From JBOHER01 sp050701115 (GTDB lineage Bacteria > Actinomycetota > Actinomycetes > Mycobacteriales > Pseudonocardiaceae), in assembly GCA_050701115.1 (NCBI GenBank), contig JBOHER010000096.1:1-23554 (forward strand): a stretch of 23,554 bases of DNA, in the 5' to 3' direction. The position numbers and the translations under genes are program-made. The notes beneath the pieces are model-generated. The model was not told where the DNA came from and did no database searches. It was given only the letters and a program-made list of their open reading frames with translations. Below, piece by piece: positions 1 to 6,272 of the stretch (position 1 is the first letter of the stretch; every line of letters starts with the position of its first letter).

Positions 1-9
1 TCCCGACCG

Positions 10-1659
10 CTACTGAGCGCGCTCCGGTTCGGGGCGAAGCGCGCCGAGGGTGAGGCCGTCCCGCGCCAGTGTGGTGGCACGCTCACCCAGGTTCGTCAGA
101 TCCGCAAGGAGCCGTTCGAACTCCTCGAGTGAGCGGAACGCGGCACCATAGCGTCGTTGGTCGTCGATGTTCATCTGGGGAATACGCGAGCCGGGAACGT
201 CGGCGCGGAAACTGCCGCTGCCACTGGTCGCGCGTTTGATGTTCGCGGCGCTCCGTAGGAAGCCATGCAGATAGTCGGTGTCAAGCTGATCGCTGTTGGA
301 GACCGCTGCTCCTTCGTAAACGGAGACGAGTCCGGCTCGAGCCAGGTCGGCCACTCTGACCGTGGTGCCGTCGAGCGACCCAGGGCCCGAGGTGAGCCAC
401 GGCAGCAGGTGCCTCAGCTCCTGCAGCCTCGCTACCAGGGTCTCGCAGGCAGCCAGGTACTCGGCCAGATGATCCACCCGCTGTGCCGCGACCTGACGTG
501 CGGGGGTCAGGTCGACTTCCTCGTCGAGCAGCTCGATCAACGGCACGTCCGCGACCTGACTCGGAGCCGGTTCGAACGGGCCGTCAGGGTCGTTGGCCGT
601 CAGGTCCACCATGCGGACAACGGAGCTGACCACTTCGGAGCTGACCGGTCGTGCCAGCAGCCACAGATGCACGGGTTGAGCGTGGGACGCGGCCATCCCC
701 GCTGGCAACGAGACGACCTGGGTCAGGATGCCACGCCGTACCAGCTCGGCACGGATCCGCCGGCCCGCCTTCCGGTAGGCGACGGAGGCAGGCATCACGA
801 CGATCGCCGTGCCACCGGGTGCGGTGTGGGCATAGCAGTGCTGCAGCCAGGCCAGCTCGCTTTCCGCGCGGGTGGGGACACCGAACTCCCAGCGGGCATC
901 GAGCAGCAGGTCTTCGCGACCCCAGTCGGCCACATTGACCGGCGGGTCGCACAGCACAAGCGCCGCACGAAGCTCCGGCCAGTGATCGTGCCGTAGCGAA
1001 TCACCCACCTTGATGGTGACGCCCGTGCTCCCCTTGAGCTCGACGCGTGCCGACGCGAGCCGCGCAGCAGCCGGATTGATCTCCTGGCCTGCCAGTGAGG
1101 TGCCGGAACTGTCCGCGAAGGCGAGAAGTAGCGACCCGATTCCGCACGCGGGATCGAAGACGCTGCCTGTCGCCGCCCCCGCGAAGTGACGCACCGCACG
1201 AACGAGGCGAGGTGTCGACACCTGTTCCGCGCCCGCCCGGCCCGGCGAACCGGCAAACCGCTCGGTGAGCCCCGCGACCACGTCGGCCGTCGAACTCCGC
1301 TGCGCCAGATCCAGCACCAGCGACCGAAGAACGTGATCGAGCGCGTCGGATGACCCGGTGGTGAGTAGCTCGGAGACGTCGGCAAGTCCACGAACCATGT
1401 CATCGCCGTACTGACCGCGCAGCGCCTGCCAGGCCAGCACCTCCGACGAGAGCTCATCGCCCTTCTGATGCTGGGCCAGCCACGCCTCTACCTCGGTCAA
1501 TGCGAACACGGCGTTGCGCCCAGCACCACCGGCGGGCGCGGGGAAATCGAGGTATCGCTTGCGCCAGTTGGAGACGGCGGCCCGAGTCACCTTCGCCAGT
1601 CTCGCGATTTCCGCAGGCGTAACAAGCGCGCCGACCGAGGCTCGGGAAGTGGCACTCAT
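10..1659 (-). CDS. HTH-containing N-6 DNA methylase (HsdM-like), orphan
   Basis: This 549-residue protein resembles SAM-dependent adenine methyltransferases of the HsdM type. Residues about 12-62 form a helix-turn-helix of the kind that starts with 'TPAEIARLAKVTRAAVSNWRKRY'-like helices. A helical HsdM-like segment follows, then 'STPRLVRAV' (148-156), SAM-binding motif I FDPACGIGSLL (168-178) and catalytic motif IV CDPPVN (237-242). The last ~115 residues look like one half of a specificity (TRD) module ending in a coiled region. Motif IV normally ends in an aromatic residue (NPPF/Y/W) and here it is Val, so catalysis may be weakened. No specificity or restriction subunit is visible, but the gene ends at the window edge, so downstream partners cannot be excluded. 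The ATG start gives the full HTH. No clear Shine-Dalgarno precedes it, so the mRNA may be leaderless. Family assignment is secure; modification activity is inferred. Confidence 0.8.
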   Translation of the reverse strand: MSATSRASVGALVTPAEIARLAKVTRAAVSNWRKRYLDFPAPAGGAGRNAVFALTEVEAWLAQHQKGDELSSEVLAWQALRGQYGDDMVRGLADVSELLTTGSSDALDHVLRSLVLDLAQRSSTADVVAGLTERFAGSPGRAGAEQVSTPRLVRAVRHFAGAATGSVFDPACGIGSLLLAFADSSGTSLAGQEINPAAARLASARVELKGSTGVTIKVGDSLRHDHWPELRAALVLCDPPVNVADWGREDLLLDARWEFGVPTRAESELAWLQHCYAHTAPGGTAIVVMPASVAYRKAGRRIRAELVRRGILTQVVSLPAGMAASHAQPVHLWLLARPVSSEVVSSVVRMVDLTANDPDGPFEPAPSQVADVPLIELLDEEVDLTPARQVAAQRVDHLAEYLAACETLVARLQELRHLLPWLTSGPGSLDGTTVRVADLARAGLVSVYEGAAVSNSDQLDTDYLHGFLRSAANIKRATSGSGSFRADVPGSRIPQMNIDDQRRYGAAFRSLEEFERLLADLTNLGERATTLARDGLTLGALRPEPERAQ

Positions 1660-1726
1660 GCAAGTAACAGTACACGCAAAGCCAGCAACTTAGACAAAGT
1701 ATCCCCGTTGACATCGCCAACACACA

Positions 1727-1897
1727 TTATGACCACGACGGAGCCACCGCGCCCCTGAAACCGCGAGCGCCAGCTCCGGCGAGAACATCCGGTGAGAACC
1801 GGAACCGTTGGCGCTCAGCACCGCCACCAGACAAGCAGCGGATGAGCTCGACGCGTACGTCCTTGCCGCTGACTTGTTCGACGAGGTCGGAAGCCAC
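1727..1897 (-). CDS. small hypothetical protein (56 aa)
   Basis: This is a 56-residue reading frame from a GTG start. A GGAGGA ribosome binding site sits 7 nt upstream and itself forms the last codons and stop of the preceding gene. The start lies 4 nt after that gene's TAG, so the two are likely translationally coupled. The protein is polar at the N-terminus (ASDLVEQVSGKDVRVEL) and Gly/Ala/Arg-rich at the C-terminus. I recognise no domain. Support comes only from the ribosome binding site and tight spacing, so it could be a chance frame. It is the last member of the minus-strand cassette before the methylase gene. Confidence 0.4.
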   Translation of the reverse strand: MASDLVEQVSGKDVRVELIRCLSGGGAERQRFRFSPDVLAGAGARGFRGAVAPSWS

Positions 1898-1901
1898 GGC
1901 G

Positions 1902-2231
1902 CTATCCTCCGAACTTCTCGAACTGCCGATGTGCCCACCGCTGGGCAAACGCGGTGAGTGTTTCTGGCGTCCACTCGCCGGTAATCGGCATGTCGTTCCA
2001 CAGGAACATATGGTTCATGATGGTTCCGTGGCCTACGGCAAGTTGGGTTGTGCCTCTCGGCCACAGGAAGACGTAGGACGCGTACTCGTAGGCCAGCATG
2101 CGGCCTTCACCATTCTTGACAAGTACAGGACCGTAGCTGCGATACTGCTGCCTGTAGATCATGACCGTCCTGCCGTTGGCGTAGGCGAACGTCTCGGTAG
2201 TGACATCGGGAGGTAACAAGAATGAACTCAC
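1902..2231 (-). CDS. hypothetical protein (109 aa)
   Basis: This is a 109-residue soluble protein with no family I recognise. It is rich in aromatic residues in the middle (YRQQYRSYGPVLVKNG; YASYVFLWPRGTTQLAVGHG) and has a helical C-terminus (TPETLTAFAQRWAHRQFEKFGG). There is no signal peptide or membrane segment. The GTG start is supported by a GAGGA Shine-Dalgarno 6 nt upstream. The start lies only 2 nt after the stop of the CxxCxGxG reading frame (2234-2326), and the C-terminus carries the ribosome binding site of the next small frame. It therefore sits in a tightly packed unit with the DUF6879 and XRE genes. Codons are less GC-biased than in the flanking core genes, which fits horizontal acquisition. 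Function is unknown. Confidence 0.65.
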   Translation of the reverse strand: MSSFLLPPDVTTETFAYANGRTVMIYRQQYRSYGPVLVKNGEGRMLAYEYASYVFLWPRGTTQLAVGHGTIMNHMFLWNDMPITGEWTPETLTAFAQRWAHRQFEKFGG

Positions 2232-2233
2232 GA

Positions 2234-2326
2234 TCAGTCCTCAACGATCGTGATCGTCCCTGTACCTCCGCAGCCGCTACAGCCCTTGCCCTTGCAATCT
2301 CCTCAGGTACGCGTGATGTCGTTCAT
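2234..2326 (-). pseudogene. CxxCxGxG zinc-ribbon-like mini-protein interrupted by TGA
   Basis: This is a 30-codon frame from an ATG that ends with GDCKGKGCSGCGGTG followed by TITIVED, the CxxCxGxG pattern of DnaJ-type or rubredoxin-like zinc ribbons. Codon 8 (2303-2305) is TGA. It sits three positions before the next Cys, exactly where a first zinc-ligand Cys (TGT/TGC) would be expected (C-x-x-C). The frame ends at a second TGA only 2 nt before the start of the next gene, whose Shine-Dalgarno lies inside its last codons. That packing argues for a genuine gene end. The simplest reading is a recent nonsense mutation in a small zinc-binding protein. A start downstream of the TGA or UGA recoding is possible but unproven. 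Confidence 0.45.
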
Positions 2327-2395
2327 GCTTCGACGGTATGGCGAACTCCTGGCGAGATACCAGCCTTACCCACGCTCGCGCATTTATTTGAGGTC

Positions 2396-2918
2396 TTACA
2401 TAAAGTCATCACGCACGGACAGCAGGAAGGCTGTAGAACGGGAGCCAGTAAGCGCGTGCTCCAGGAAGAAGTCAAAGAGGTCTCGGTGATAGCTCACGTC
2501 CCTTGGATCACGTAGAGCGATCTCCCCTGAGAACAGCTCGGCTATGACTAACCGGTCGTCGAAGATAACGTAACTGTTCATCGGAGCGCCAGGCACTTCC
2601 GCTGAGTGTGGAACAACTGCTATGTCTATGTTTGGCCGCTCGGAGAGCTCCACCATGTGGTCACACTGGCGCGCCATGACATTCCGGCTGGCGCGCTTCG
2701 GTAGCGATCTCGCCCGGTACTTCAAGCGCTGTCAGGATGCGGTCGACGTCCAGAACAGTCGGGAAGGCTCTACCGGACTCAATGCGTGATATCTTGCTCT
2801 GAGACATCGCACAACGAACGGCCAGCCTTTCGCCGGACAGGCCAGCCGCTTTACGTAGCTTCCTCAGCGTTCCCGCCAAGTCGCTACGGCTCTGCCGTGT
2901 GTCAGGCTCGATAGTCAC
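2396..2918 (-). pseudogene. broken XRE-family regulator with DUF5753 (Scr1/WhiJ-like) domain
   Basis: Two overlapping frames carry the two ends of one regulator. The upstream one (2661-2918, GTG start, 85 residues) holds an XRE helix-turn-helix (LRKLRKAAGLSGERLA...SQSKISRIESG, residues about 16-52). The downstream one (2396 to about 2725) holds only the last ~95 residues of DUF5753, recognisable from 'QCDHMVELSERPNIDIAVVP', 'YVIFDDRLVIAELFSG' and the terminal 'ALTGSRSTAFLL' region. Intact family members are about 270-290 residues. Here roughly 100 residues between the HTH and the DUF5753 tail are missing and the frame shifts by one. The HTH frame overlaps the end of the DUF6879 gene by 17 nt. 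A truncated HTH protein could still be made and act as a DNA-binding remnant. Confidence 0.7.
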
Positions 2919-3411
2919 CGAAAGGCACCGACTCCGCTAGCACTAGATCTCGTAGTTTCAAATATGACTCCAAGTCTGAAGGGTCCGCTAGTTCGCGGTT
3001 ACGTAGGGTTCCGTCAGGATTGAAGTTCAACAGGACTACGGCTTCGTCGTCGAACAGCCAGAAATCTTGCTCGGGGATATCTAATGCCCTGTCTGTCACG
3101 TCAAGGATTCTGTAATCCTCGCCGGCCTCCACGTTGCCCGGTATCGCCCATGCGAACAAGTAGTGTGTGTAATCGGTGAATGGCCTACGTACAATCTTCA
3201 GCCGTTGCATTGTCTTCCGTGCCTCGGCATTGGCGCGCACTGTATCGCGCCAGGGCGCATTATGACCTTCCGGCTTCGACTCGCCGGCAAGGAAGCGCGC
3301 TAAGTTCTCCTGCTCCGCAGCCATGGTGTAGGTCTGGTGTGCTTCCATGCGGAAGGCGGAGTGCTTGAAGTCCCTGAACAGCGCTCCCATGTTCTCACTT
3401 GAGAGCAGCAC
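2902..3411 (-). CDS. DUF6879 family protein
   Basis: This 169-residue protein matches the actinobacterial DUF6879 family. It has an N-terminal FRDFKHSAFRME motif (12-23), a central RPFTDYTHYLFAWAIPGNVEAGEDYRILD region (76-104) written here only in part, and DFWLFDD (116-122). Length is typical. The GTG start directly abuts the TGA of the preceding small gene, with GGGAGG 6 nt upstream, so the two are translationally coupled. Family members are commonly encoded beside XRE/DUF5753 regulators in actinomycetes, as here. The biochemical role is unknown; association with WhiJ-like regulators suggests a partner or effector in a regulatory or toxin-antitoxin-like module. The family call is confident, any function is inference. 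Confidence 0.8.
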   Translation of the reverse strand: MLLSSENMGALFRDFKHSAFRMEAHQTYTMAAEQENLARFLAGESKPEGHNAPWRDTVRANAEARKTMQRLKIVRRPFTDYTHYLFAWAIPGNVEAGEDYRILDVTDRALDIPEQDFWLFDDEAVVLLNFNPDGTLRNRELADPSDLESYLKLRDLVLAESVPFGDYRA

Positions 3412-3612
3412 TCACAGCCTCCCCAGTAGCGCGGGAATCGCACTCTTGACCACGTCTAAGGGCAGTTCTACGGCGTGCTCACCTTGGCCCAGCCGGAGCC
3501 CTTCAGCGCTGGCTACAACGTCACCCTGGAACACCACCGTTCCGCGATCGGAGACGTAGACTGTTGGGCAATCTCCACCCTCGCAACCGACTGAAACTCG
3601 CCGAACCTTCAT
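3412..3612 (-). CDS. small CPTVY-motif protein of the DUF6879/XRE cassette
   Basis: This is a 66-residue protein with Cys10 and Cys15 in the segment GCEGGDCPTVYVSDRG, followed by VVFQGDVV. The C...CPTVY...DRGT..VQG pattern is one I associate with small proteins encoded just ahead of DUF6879 genes in actinomycetes; this is recalled, not searched. The ATG start has a strong GGAGG Shine-Dalgarno 4-5 nt upstream. A candidate promoter lies 34 nt upstream of the start. It is the first gene of the minus-strand cassette and is coupled to the DUF6879 gene (stop and next start contiguous). Function is unknown; the two Cys may bind metal or form a disulphide. Confidence 0.7.
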   Translation of the reverse strand: MKVRRVSVGCEGGDCPTVYVSDRGTVVFQGDVVASAEGLRLGQGEHAVELPLDVVKSAIPALLGRL

Positions 3613-3645
3613 GCTTCCTCCCTCACCCTCGGCACAGACTCTATG

Positions 3646-3674
3646 ACGCTATGTGGCTCGCCCCTGGTCAGCAA
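3646..3674 (-). promoter_or_regulatory. candidate promoter of the DUF6879 cassette
   Basis: On the minus strand TTGCTG (3674-3669) and TAGCGT (3651-3646) are separated by exactly 17 nt, a good match to a housekeeping -35/-10 pair. A transcript would start around 3639-3640, giving a leader of roughly 27 nt before the ATG at 3612. Predicted by eye only. Confidence 0.4.
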
Positions 3675-3682
3675 GGCTCCAT

Positions 3683-3714
3683 GCGGGGTTAGTCGCGCTC
3701 TCGCATAAACCCGC
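3683..3714 (-). terminator. weak hairpin after xth
   Basis: Arms 3683-3690 (GCGGGGTT) and 3708-3714 (AACCCGC) pair with one bulged G, with a small inner GCG/CGC stem. It begins 5 nt after the stop of the exonuclease III gene and just before the candidate cassette promoter, so it may separate the two transcripts. There is no U tract. Confidence 0.3.
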
Positions 3715-3719
3715 CAGAG

Positions 3720-4526
3720 CTAGAAAGCGGGCCAGTCGAACGTCACCGTCACCGGCGCGTGGTCGGACCAGCGGGCGTCATAGCTTGCCGCGCGCTCGAC
3801 GCGGGCGTTCACCGCACGCTCGGCCAGCCCGGGCGTAGCCAGCACATAGTCGATGCGCCACCCGGCGTCGTTGTCGAACGCCTTGCCCCGGTAGGACCAC
3901 CACGAATACGGCCCGGGGCCCTCCGGCACCAACCGCCGGTGCACGTCGACGTAGCCCACCTCGTCCACCACTCGAGACATCCAACCCCGTTCTTCCGGCA
4001 GGAAGCCGGAATTCTTCTGGTTGGCCTTCCACGCCTTGAGGTCCACTTCGGCATGCGCGATGTTCCAGTCGCCCACCACGAGCGCCTCCCGCCCCGTCGC
4101 CTGCGCTTTGTCCCGCAGTTCAACCAGGTACGGGAGGAACGCCGCCATGAAGCGCTCTTTGGCGACCTGACGCTCGGTGCCCACGTCCCCGCTGGGCAGG
4201 TAGAGACTGCCCACAACGACCGAGTCGAACTCGCACTCCACATACCGGCCCGAACCATCGAACTCGGCATCCCCGAACCCGACCCGCACCGCCGACGGCT
4301 CGGCGCGCGACAGCAGGGCAACTCCCGCCCGGCCCTTGTCGGACGCGGAGGCGAACGCGCAATGCCAGCCCGTCGGCGAGCGCAAGTGGTCAGGCAACTG
4401 TTCGCCGTCCGCGCGGACCTCTTGCAGCGCGACGGTGTCGGCACTGGTGGCGCCGAGCCACTCGAGGTAGCCCTTCTTGGCGGCGGCGCGCAGGCCGTTG
4501 ACGTTCACTGTGGAGACGGTGAGCAC
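3720..4526 (-). CDS. xth: exodeoxyribonuclease III (AP endonuclease, EEP superfamily)
   Basis: This 268-residue protein is a full-length Xth/ExoIII of the endonuclease/exonuclease/phosphatase fold. It cleaves at abasic sites and degrades DNA 3'-5' during base excision repair. Visible motifs are VNVNGLRAA (7-15), the metal-binding Glu in LQEVRA (Glu36), LYLPSG with Tyr109, GDWNIAH (Asp153, Asn155), RIDY (Asp226) and SDHAPV (Asp255-His256), the expected catalytic set. The GTG start gives the usual N-terminus one short stretch before the first strand. It lies 41 nt downstream of the SH3-like gene on the same strand, so the two may be co-transcribed. Nothing in the sequence looks damaged. Confidence 0.95.
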   Translation of the reverse strand: MLTVSTVNVNGLRAAAKKGYLEWLGATSADTVALQEVRADGEQLPDHLRSPTGWHCAFASASDKGRAGVALLSRAEPSAVRVGFGDAEFDGSGRYVECEFDSVVVGSLYLPSGDVGTERQVAKERFMAAFLPYLVELRDKAQATGREALVVGDWNIAHAEVDLKAWKANQKNSGFLPEERGWMSRVVDEVGYVDVHRRLVPEGPGPYSWWSYRGKAFDNDAGWRIDYVLATPGLAERAVNARVERAASYDARWSDHAPVTVTFDWPAF

Positions 4527-4567
4527 GTCGCGAGGCTACCGGCCGCCGCCGACATGCGGCGCGTAGC

Positions 4568-4882
4568 TCAAGCGCAGACCGAACCCGCGCGCTGCTCGAG
4601 GAACTCGTCGGCGGCCCATTTGGTCTCGGCGAGCATTCGGAAGCCGTTCTTCACGACCGGGTAGGCGTTGATCTCTTCGGCACTCTTGATCTTGTCGACG
4701 ATCGGCGCCTTGGCCGACGGCGCGGCCCGCACGTTGAGCGAGTCGGCGGACACGGTGAACCGACACGGACCCGAGGCAAATCCTTGGGAGAACCACTCCT
4801 TCCCGCCGAGCAGAAAGAAGAACGCGAAGCCGACCAGCGCGGCCGCGATGATCACCGTCCGCTTCGGGAAGCCGAGTATCAC
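4568..4882 (-). CDS. membrane-anchored SH3-like domain protein
   Basis: This 104-residue protein has one N-terminal hydrophobic segment (about 8-26) after a basic start (GFPKRT), then a bacterial SH3-like domain (about 41-98). The SH3b signature is 'SLNVRAAPSAKAPIV' followed by a K-rich strand and a terminal WAADEFLE motif. Cys40 and Cys103 flank the domain and could form a disulphide outside the membrane. The GTG start has GAGGAG 5 nt upstream. Such proteins are typically envelope-facing and may bind cell-wall material; the ligand is unknown. A perfect inverted repeat (4893-4929) touches the ribosome binding site, suggesting control at the promoter or leader. Orientation (N-in, SH3 outside) is inferred. 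Confidence 0.7.
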   Translation of the reverse strand: MILGFPKRTVIIAAALVGFAFFFLLGGKEWFSQGFASGPCRFTVSADSLNVRAAPSAKAPIVDKIKSAEEINAYPVVKNGFRMLAETKWAADEFLEQRAGSVCA

Positions 4883-4892
4883 CGCAACTCCT

Positions 4893-4929
4893 CGCTATAC
4901 CTGATCAGCCGCTCTGATCAGGTATAGCG
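4893..4929. repeat. perfect 15-bp inverted repeat, 7-nt spacer
   Basis: Arm 4893-4907 (CGCTATACCTGATCA) is repeated in perfect reverse complement at 4915-4929, with the spacer GCCGCTC between. It overlaps the edge of the Shine-Dalgarno of the SH3-like gene. It cannot be a terminator of an adjacent gene, because it sits between divergent genes. An operator for a dimeric regulator, a leader hairpin or a mobile-element remnant are the options. Confidence 0.7.
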
Positions 4930-4984
4930 GCAAGAGCGGACCCCGTCAGCCAGGGTGGCAGACAACCACCCGTCGGTGGCACAA

Positions 4985-5002
4985 AGGTACCGACTGGTAC
5001 CT
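4985..5002. repeat. short inverted repeat AGGTACC-N4-GGTACCT
   Basis: Two GGTACC palindromes with centres 10 bp apart form a 7-bp-arm inverted repeat. The same GGTACC hexamer occurs again at 5186-5191 ahead of yefM, so this may be a second binding site in the divergent region. Role is inferred. Confidence 0.35.
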
Positions 5003-5185
5003 CTCAGTGATACGAGGTTGCCGTTCCCGACTGCCGCAAGCGGTCGTGCAGTCGACACTCGCACGCCGCTGAGCATCATCCGCTCATGCCGCGTTCCGAG
5101 CTCACATGCCGATGAGCCGACACCTCTCATCCGCGATTTGCCGGTGTCGATCAGCCATAACACACACCGAACCTTTCGCCTGAGT

Positions 5186-5203
5186 GGTACCATAAGCCGT
5201 ACG
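5186..5203. promoter_or_regulatory. candidate YefM-YoeB operator (two palindromes 12 bp apart)
   Basis: GGTACC (5186-5191) and CGTACG (5198-5203) both have the GTAC palindromic core, and their centres are exactly 12 bp apart. The E. coli yefM operator consists of paired palindromes with TGTACA cores at the same 12-bp spacing. The pair ends 11 nt before the GAGGAGG ribosome binding site of yefM, a sensible place for autorepression. Confidence 0.5.
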
Positions 5204-5225
5204 ACTACTGCTGAGGAGGATACCG

Positions 5226-5471
5226 ATGGCGGTCACTGCGAGCGAGGCACGAAAGAACCTGTTCCCCCTGATCGAGCAGGTCAACGATGACCGCACTCCG
5301 ATCGAGATCACGTCGCGGCGAGGCGACGCCGTACTCCTGTCCCGCGCGGACTACGACGCGCTGGAGGAGACCGCGCACCTGCTACGGGTCCCGGCGAACG
5401 CCAAGCGGCTGATCGAGAGCCTGCAGCAGGCAAGGTCCGGTCAGCGCGAAGAGCACGACCTTGCCCTGTGA
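5226..5471 (+). CDS. yefM: YefM-family antitoxin (Phd/YefM)
   Basis: This 81-residue protein is a typical YefM antitoxin. Residues 1-55 form the DNA-binding and dimerisation domain, with MAVTASEARKNLFPLIEQVN at the start, then PIEITSRRGDAVLLS and DYDALEETAHLL. The C-terminal tail (56-81) is charged and probably disordered, and would wrap around and inhibit the toxin. The ATG has a strong GAGGAGG ribosome binding site. The stop overlaps the GTG start of yoeB by 4 nt, giving translational coupling. With YoeB it is expected to repress its own promoter through the palindrome pair just upstream. In M. tuberculosis the homologous pair (Rv3357-Rv3358) lies next to folD, which is also encoded in this window. 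Confidence 0.93.
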   Translation: MAVTASEARKNLFPLIEQVNDDRTPIEITSRRGDAVLLSRADYDALEETAHLLRVPANAKRLIESLQQARSGQREEHDLAL

Positions 5472-5725
5472 GGCTCGTCTTCACTCCCCACGGCTGGGCG
5501 GACTACACCTACTGGCTCGCGGCTGATCGAGCCACGCGCAAACGTATCAACCGCCTGATCGACGACGCCCTGCGCGACCCGGTTGCGGGCATCGGCAAGC
5601 CCGAACCGCTTCGCCACATGCTCGCGGGAGTTTGGTCCCGACGCATCAGCGAGGAACATCGCCTCGTCTACCTGGTCGAGAGCGATGACCTCGTGATCTT
5701 GCAGGCCCGCTTCCACTACAAGTGA
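5468..5725 (+). CDS. yoeB: YoeB-family mRNA interferase toxin (Txe/YoeB)
   Basis: This 85-residue protein aligns without gaps to E. coli YoeB, a ribosome-dependent endoribonuclease that cuts mRNA in the A site. The GKPEPL, WSRRI, EEHRLVY and terminal FHY motifs are intact. The catalytic residues known in E. coli YoeB fall at the same numbers: Glu46, Arg65, His83 and the penultimate Tyr84. The toxin should therefore be active. It starts with GTG overlapping the antitoxin stop (GTGA). No hairpin terminator follows. The module is complete, so cell survival depends on the antitoxin made from the gene before it. Confidence 0.95.
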   Translation: MRLVFTPHGWADYTYWLAADRATRKRINRLIDDALRDPVAGIGKPEPLRHMLAGVWSRRISEEHRLVYLVESDDLVILQARFHYK

Positions 5726-5799
5726 TCACACGGAACTGCCGCCGACCGTGCCGATGACCGGGCGTTGACGGACCAAGCACCACGCTTCATGATCTCCGC

Positions 5800-6272
5800 G
5801 TGGCCCTGACACCCTGTTCGGACTTGTCAGTAGCGGACTGGCTGGTTGACAGCGACCAGCGGTCTGCTTCGGCCCCGCGGGTTTGTCGGCGTATGCGCGG
5901 TTGCTGTTCCTGCCCGATCCCGCCTACCAAGGACAGAGCGAGAATGACGCCAGCCTCGAGGCCGATGCTCCGGCGGAGACCGAGCAGCTCCGCATCGTGC
6001 TCGAAGCGCTGGCCCGCTACACGCGCACGCCCGACGAGTGCTACTTCTGCCTGTGGGACGGCTGGGGTTCGGACATCGACGGCGGTGACGGCGGGCAGGC
6101 AGTCAGTCGGCGGACAGGAACCGTTCGACGTGGGCCACAGATCGCGCCAGCGCTCCCGCGCTCGGTGTTGGACGGACCCAAGGTCGTCGTCCCGAACCGC
6201 GCCTACTACTTGTTTCAGCTGATGGTGCTCCCAATGCATCGAATGGCCCGTTCAGTGCACTCAACGCACTGA
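5800..6272 (+). pseudogene. frameshifted, truncated remnant of an actinobacterial hypothetical protein
   Basis: The first part reads 'SVADWLVDSDQ' in the frame starting at GTG 5800. After about residue 20 the homologous text continues in another frame: FGPAGLSAYARLLFLPDP, then EQLRIVLEALARYTRTPDECYFCLWDGWG written here in pieces, and finally 'GPKVVVPNRAYYLF' near 6215. This pattern (RFLPDP...GQSEND...CYFCLWDGWG...VVPNRAYYLF) is one I recall from hypothetical proteins of streptomycetes and relatives. The C-terminal part that normally follows YYLF is missing and is replaced by unrelated sequence running into the hairpin at 6235. So the gene has lost a few codons plus frame near the start and its tail. 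Function of the parent family is unknown. Confidence 0.6.

Larger units (their letters stand above)
4883..5225. other. divergent intergenic region with several inverted repeats
   Basis: These 343 bases separate the SH3-like gene (minus) from yefM (plus). No convincing gene is present. The region holds a perfect 15-bp inverted repeat (4893-4929), an AGGTACC-GACT-GGTACCT inverted repeat (4985-5002), and a pair of palindromes just before yefM (5186-5203). The centre (about 5003-5180) shows nothing I can assign. Confidence 0.6.

Noticed and set aside
3759..4664. Long plus-strand frame over xth
   Set aside because: Complementary-strand shadow of a clearly conserved gene; the translation is His/Pro/Arg-rich with no domain.
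4918..5193. Minus-strand frame in the divergent intergenic region
   Set aside because: No ribosome binding site, no recognisable family, and it ends inside the inverted repeat. Treated as chance.
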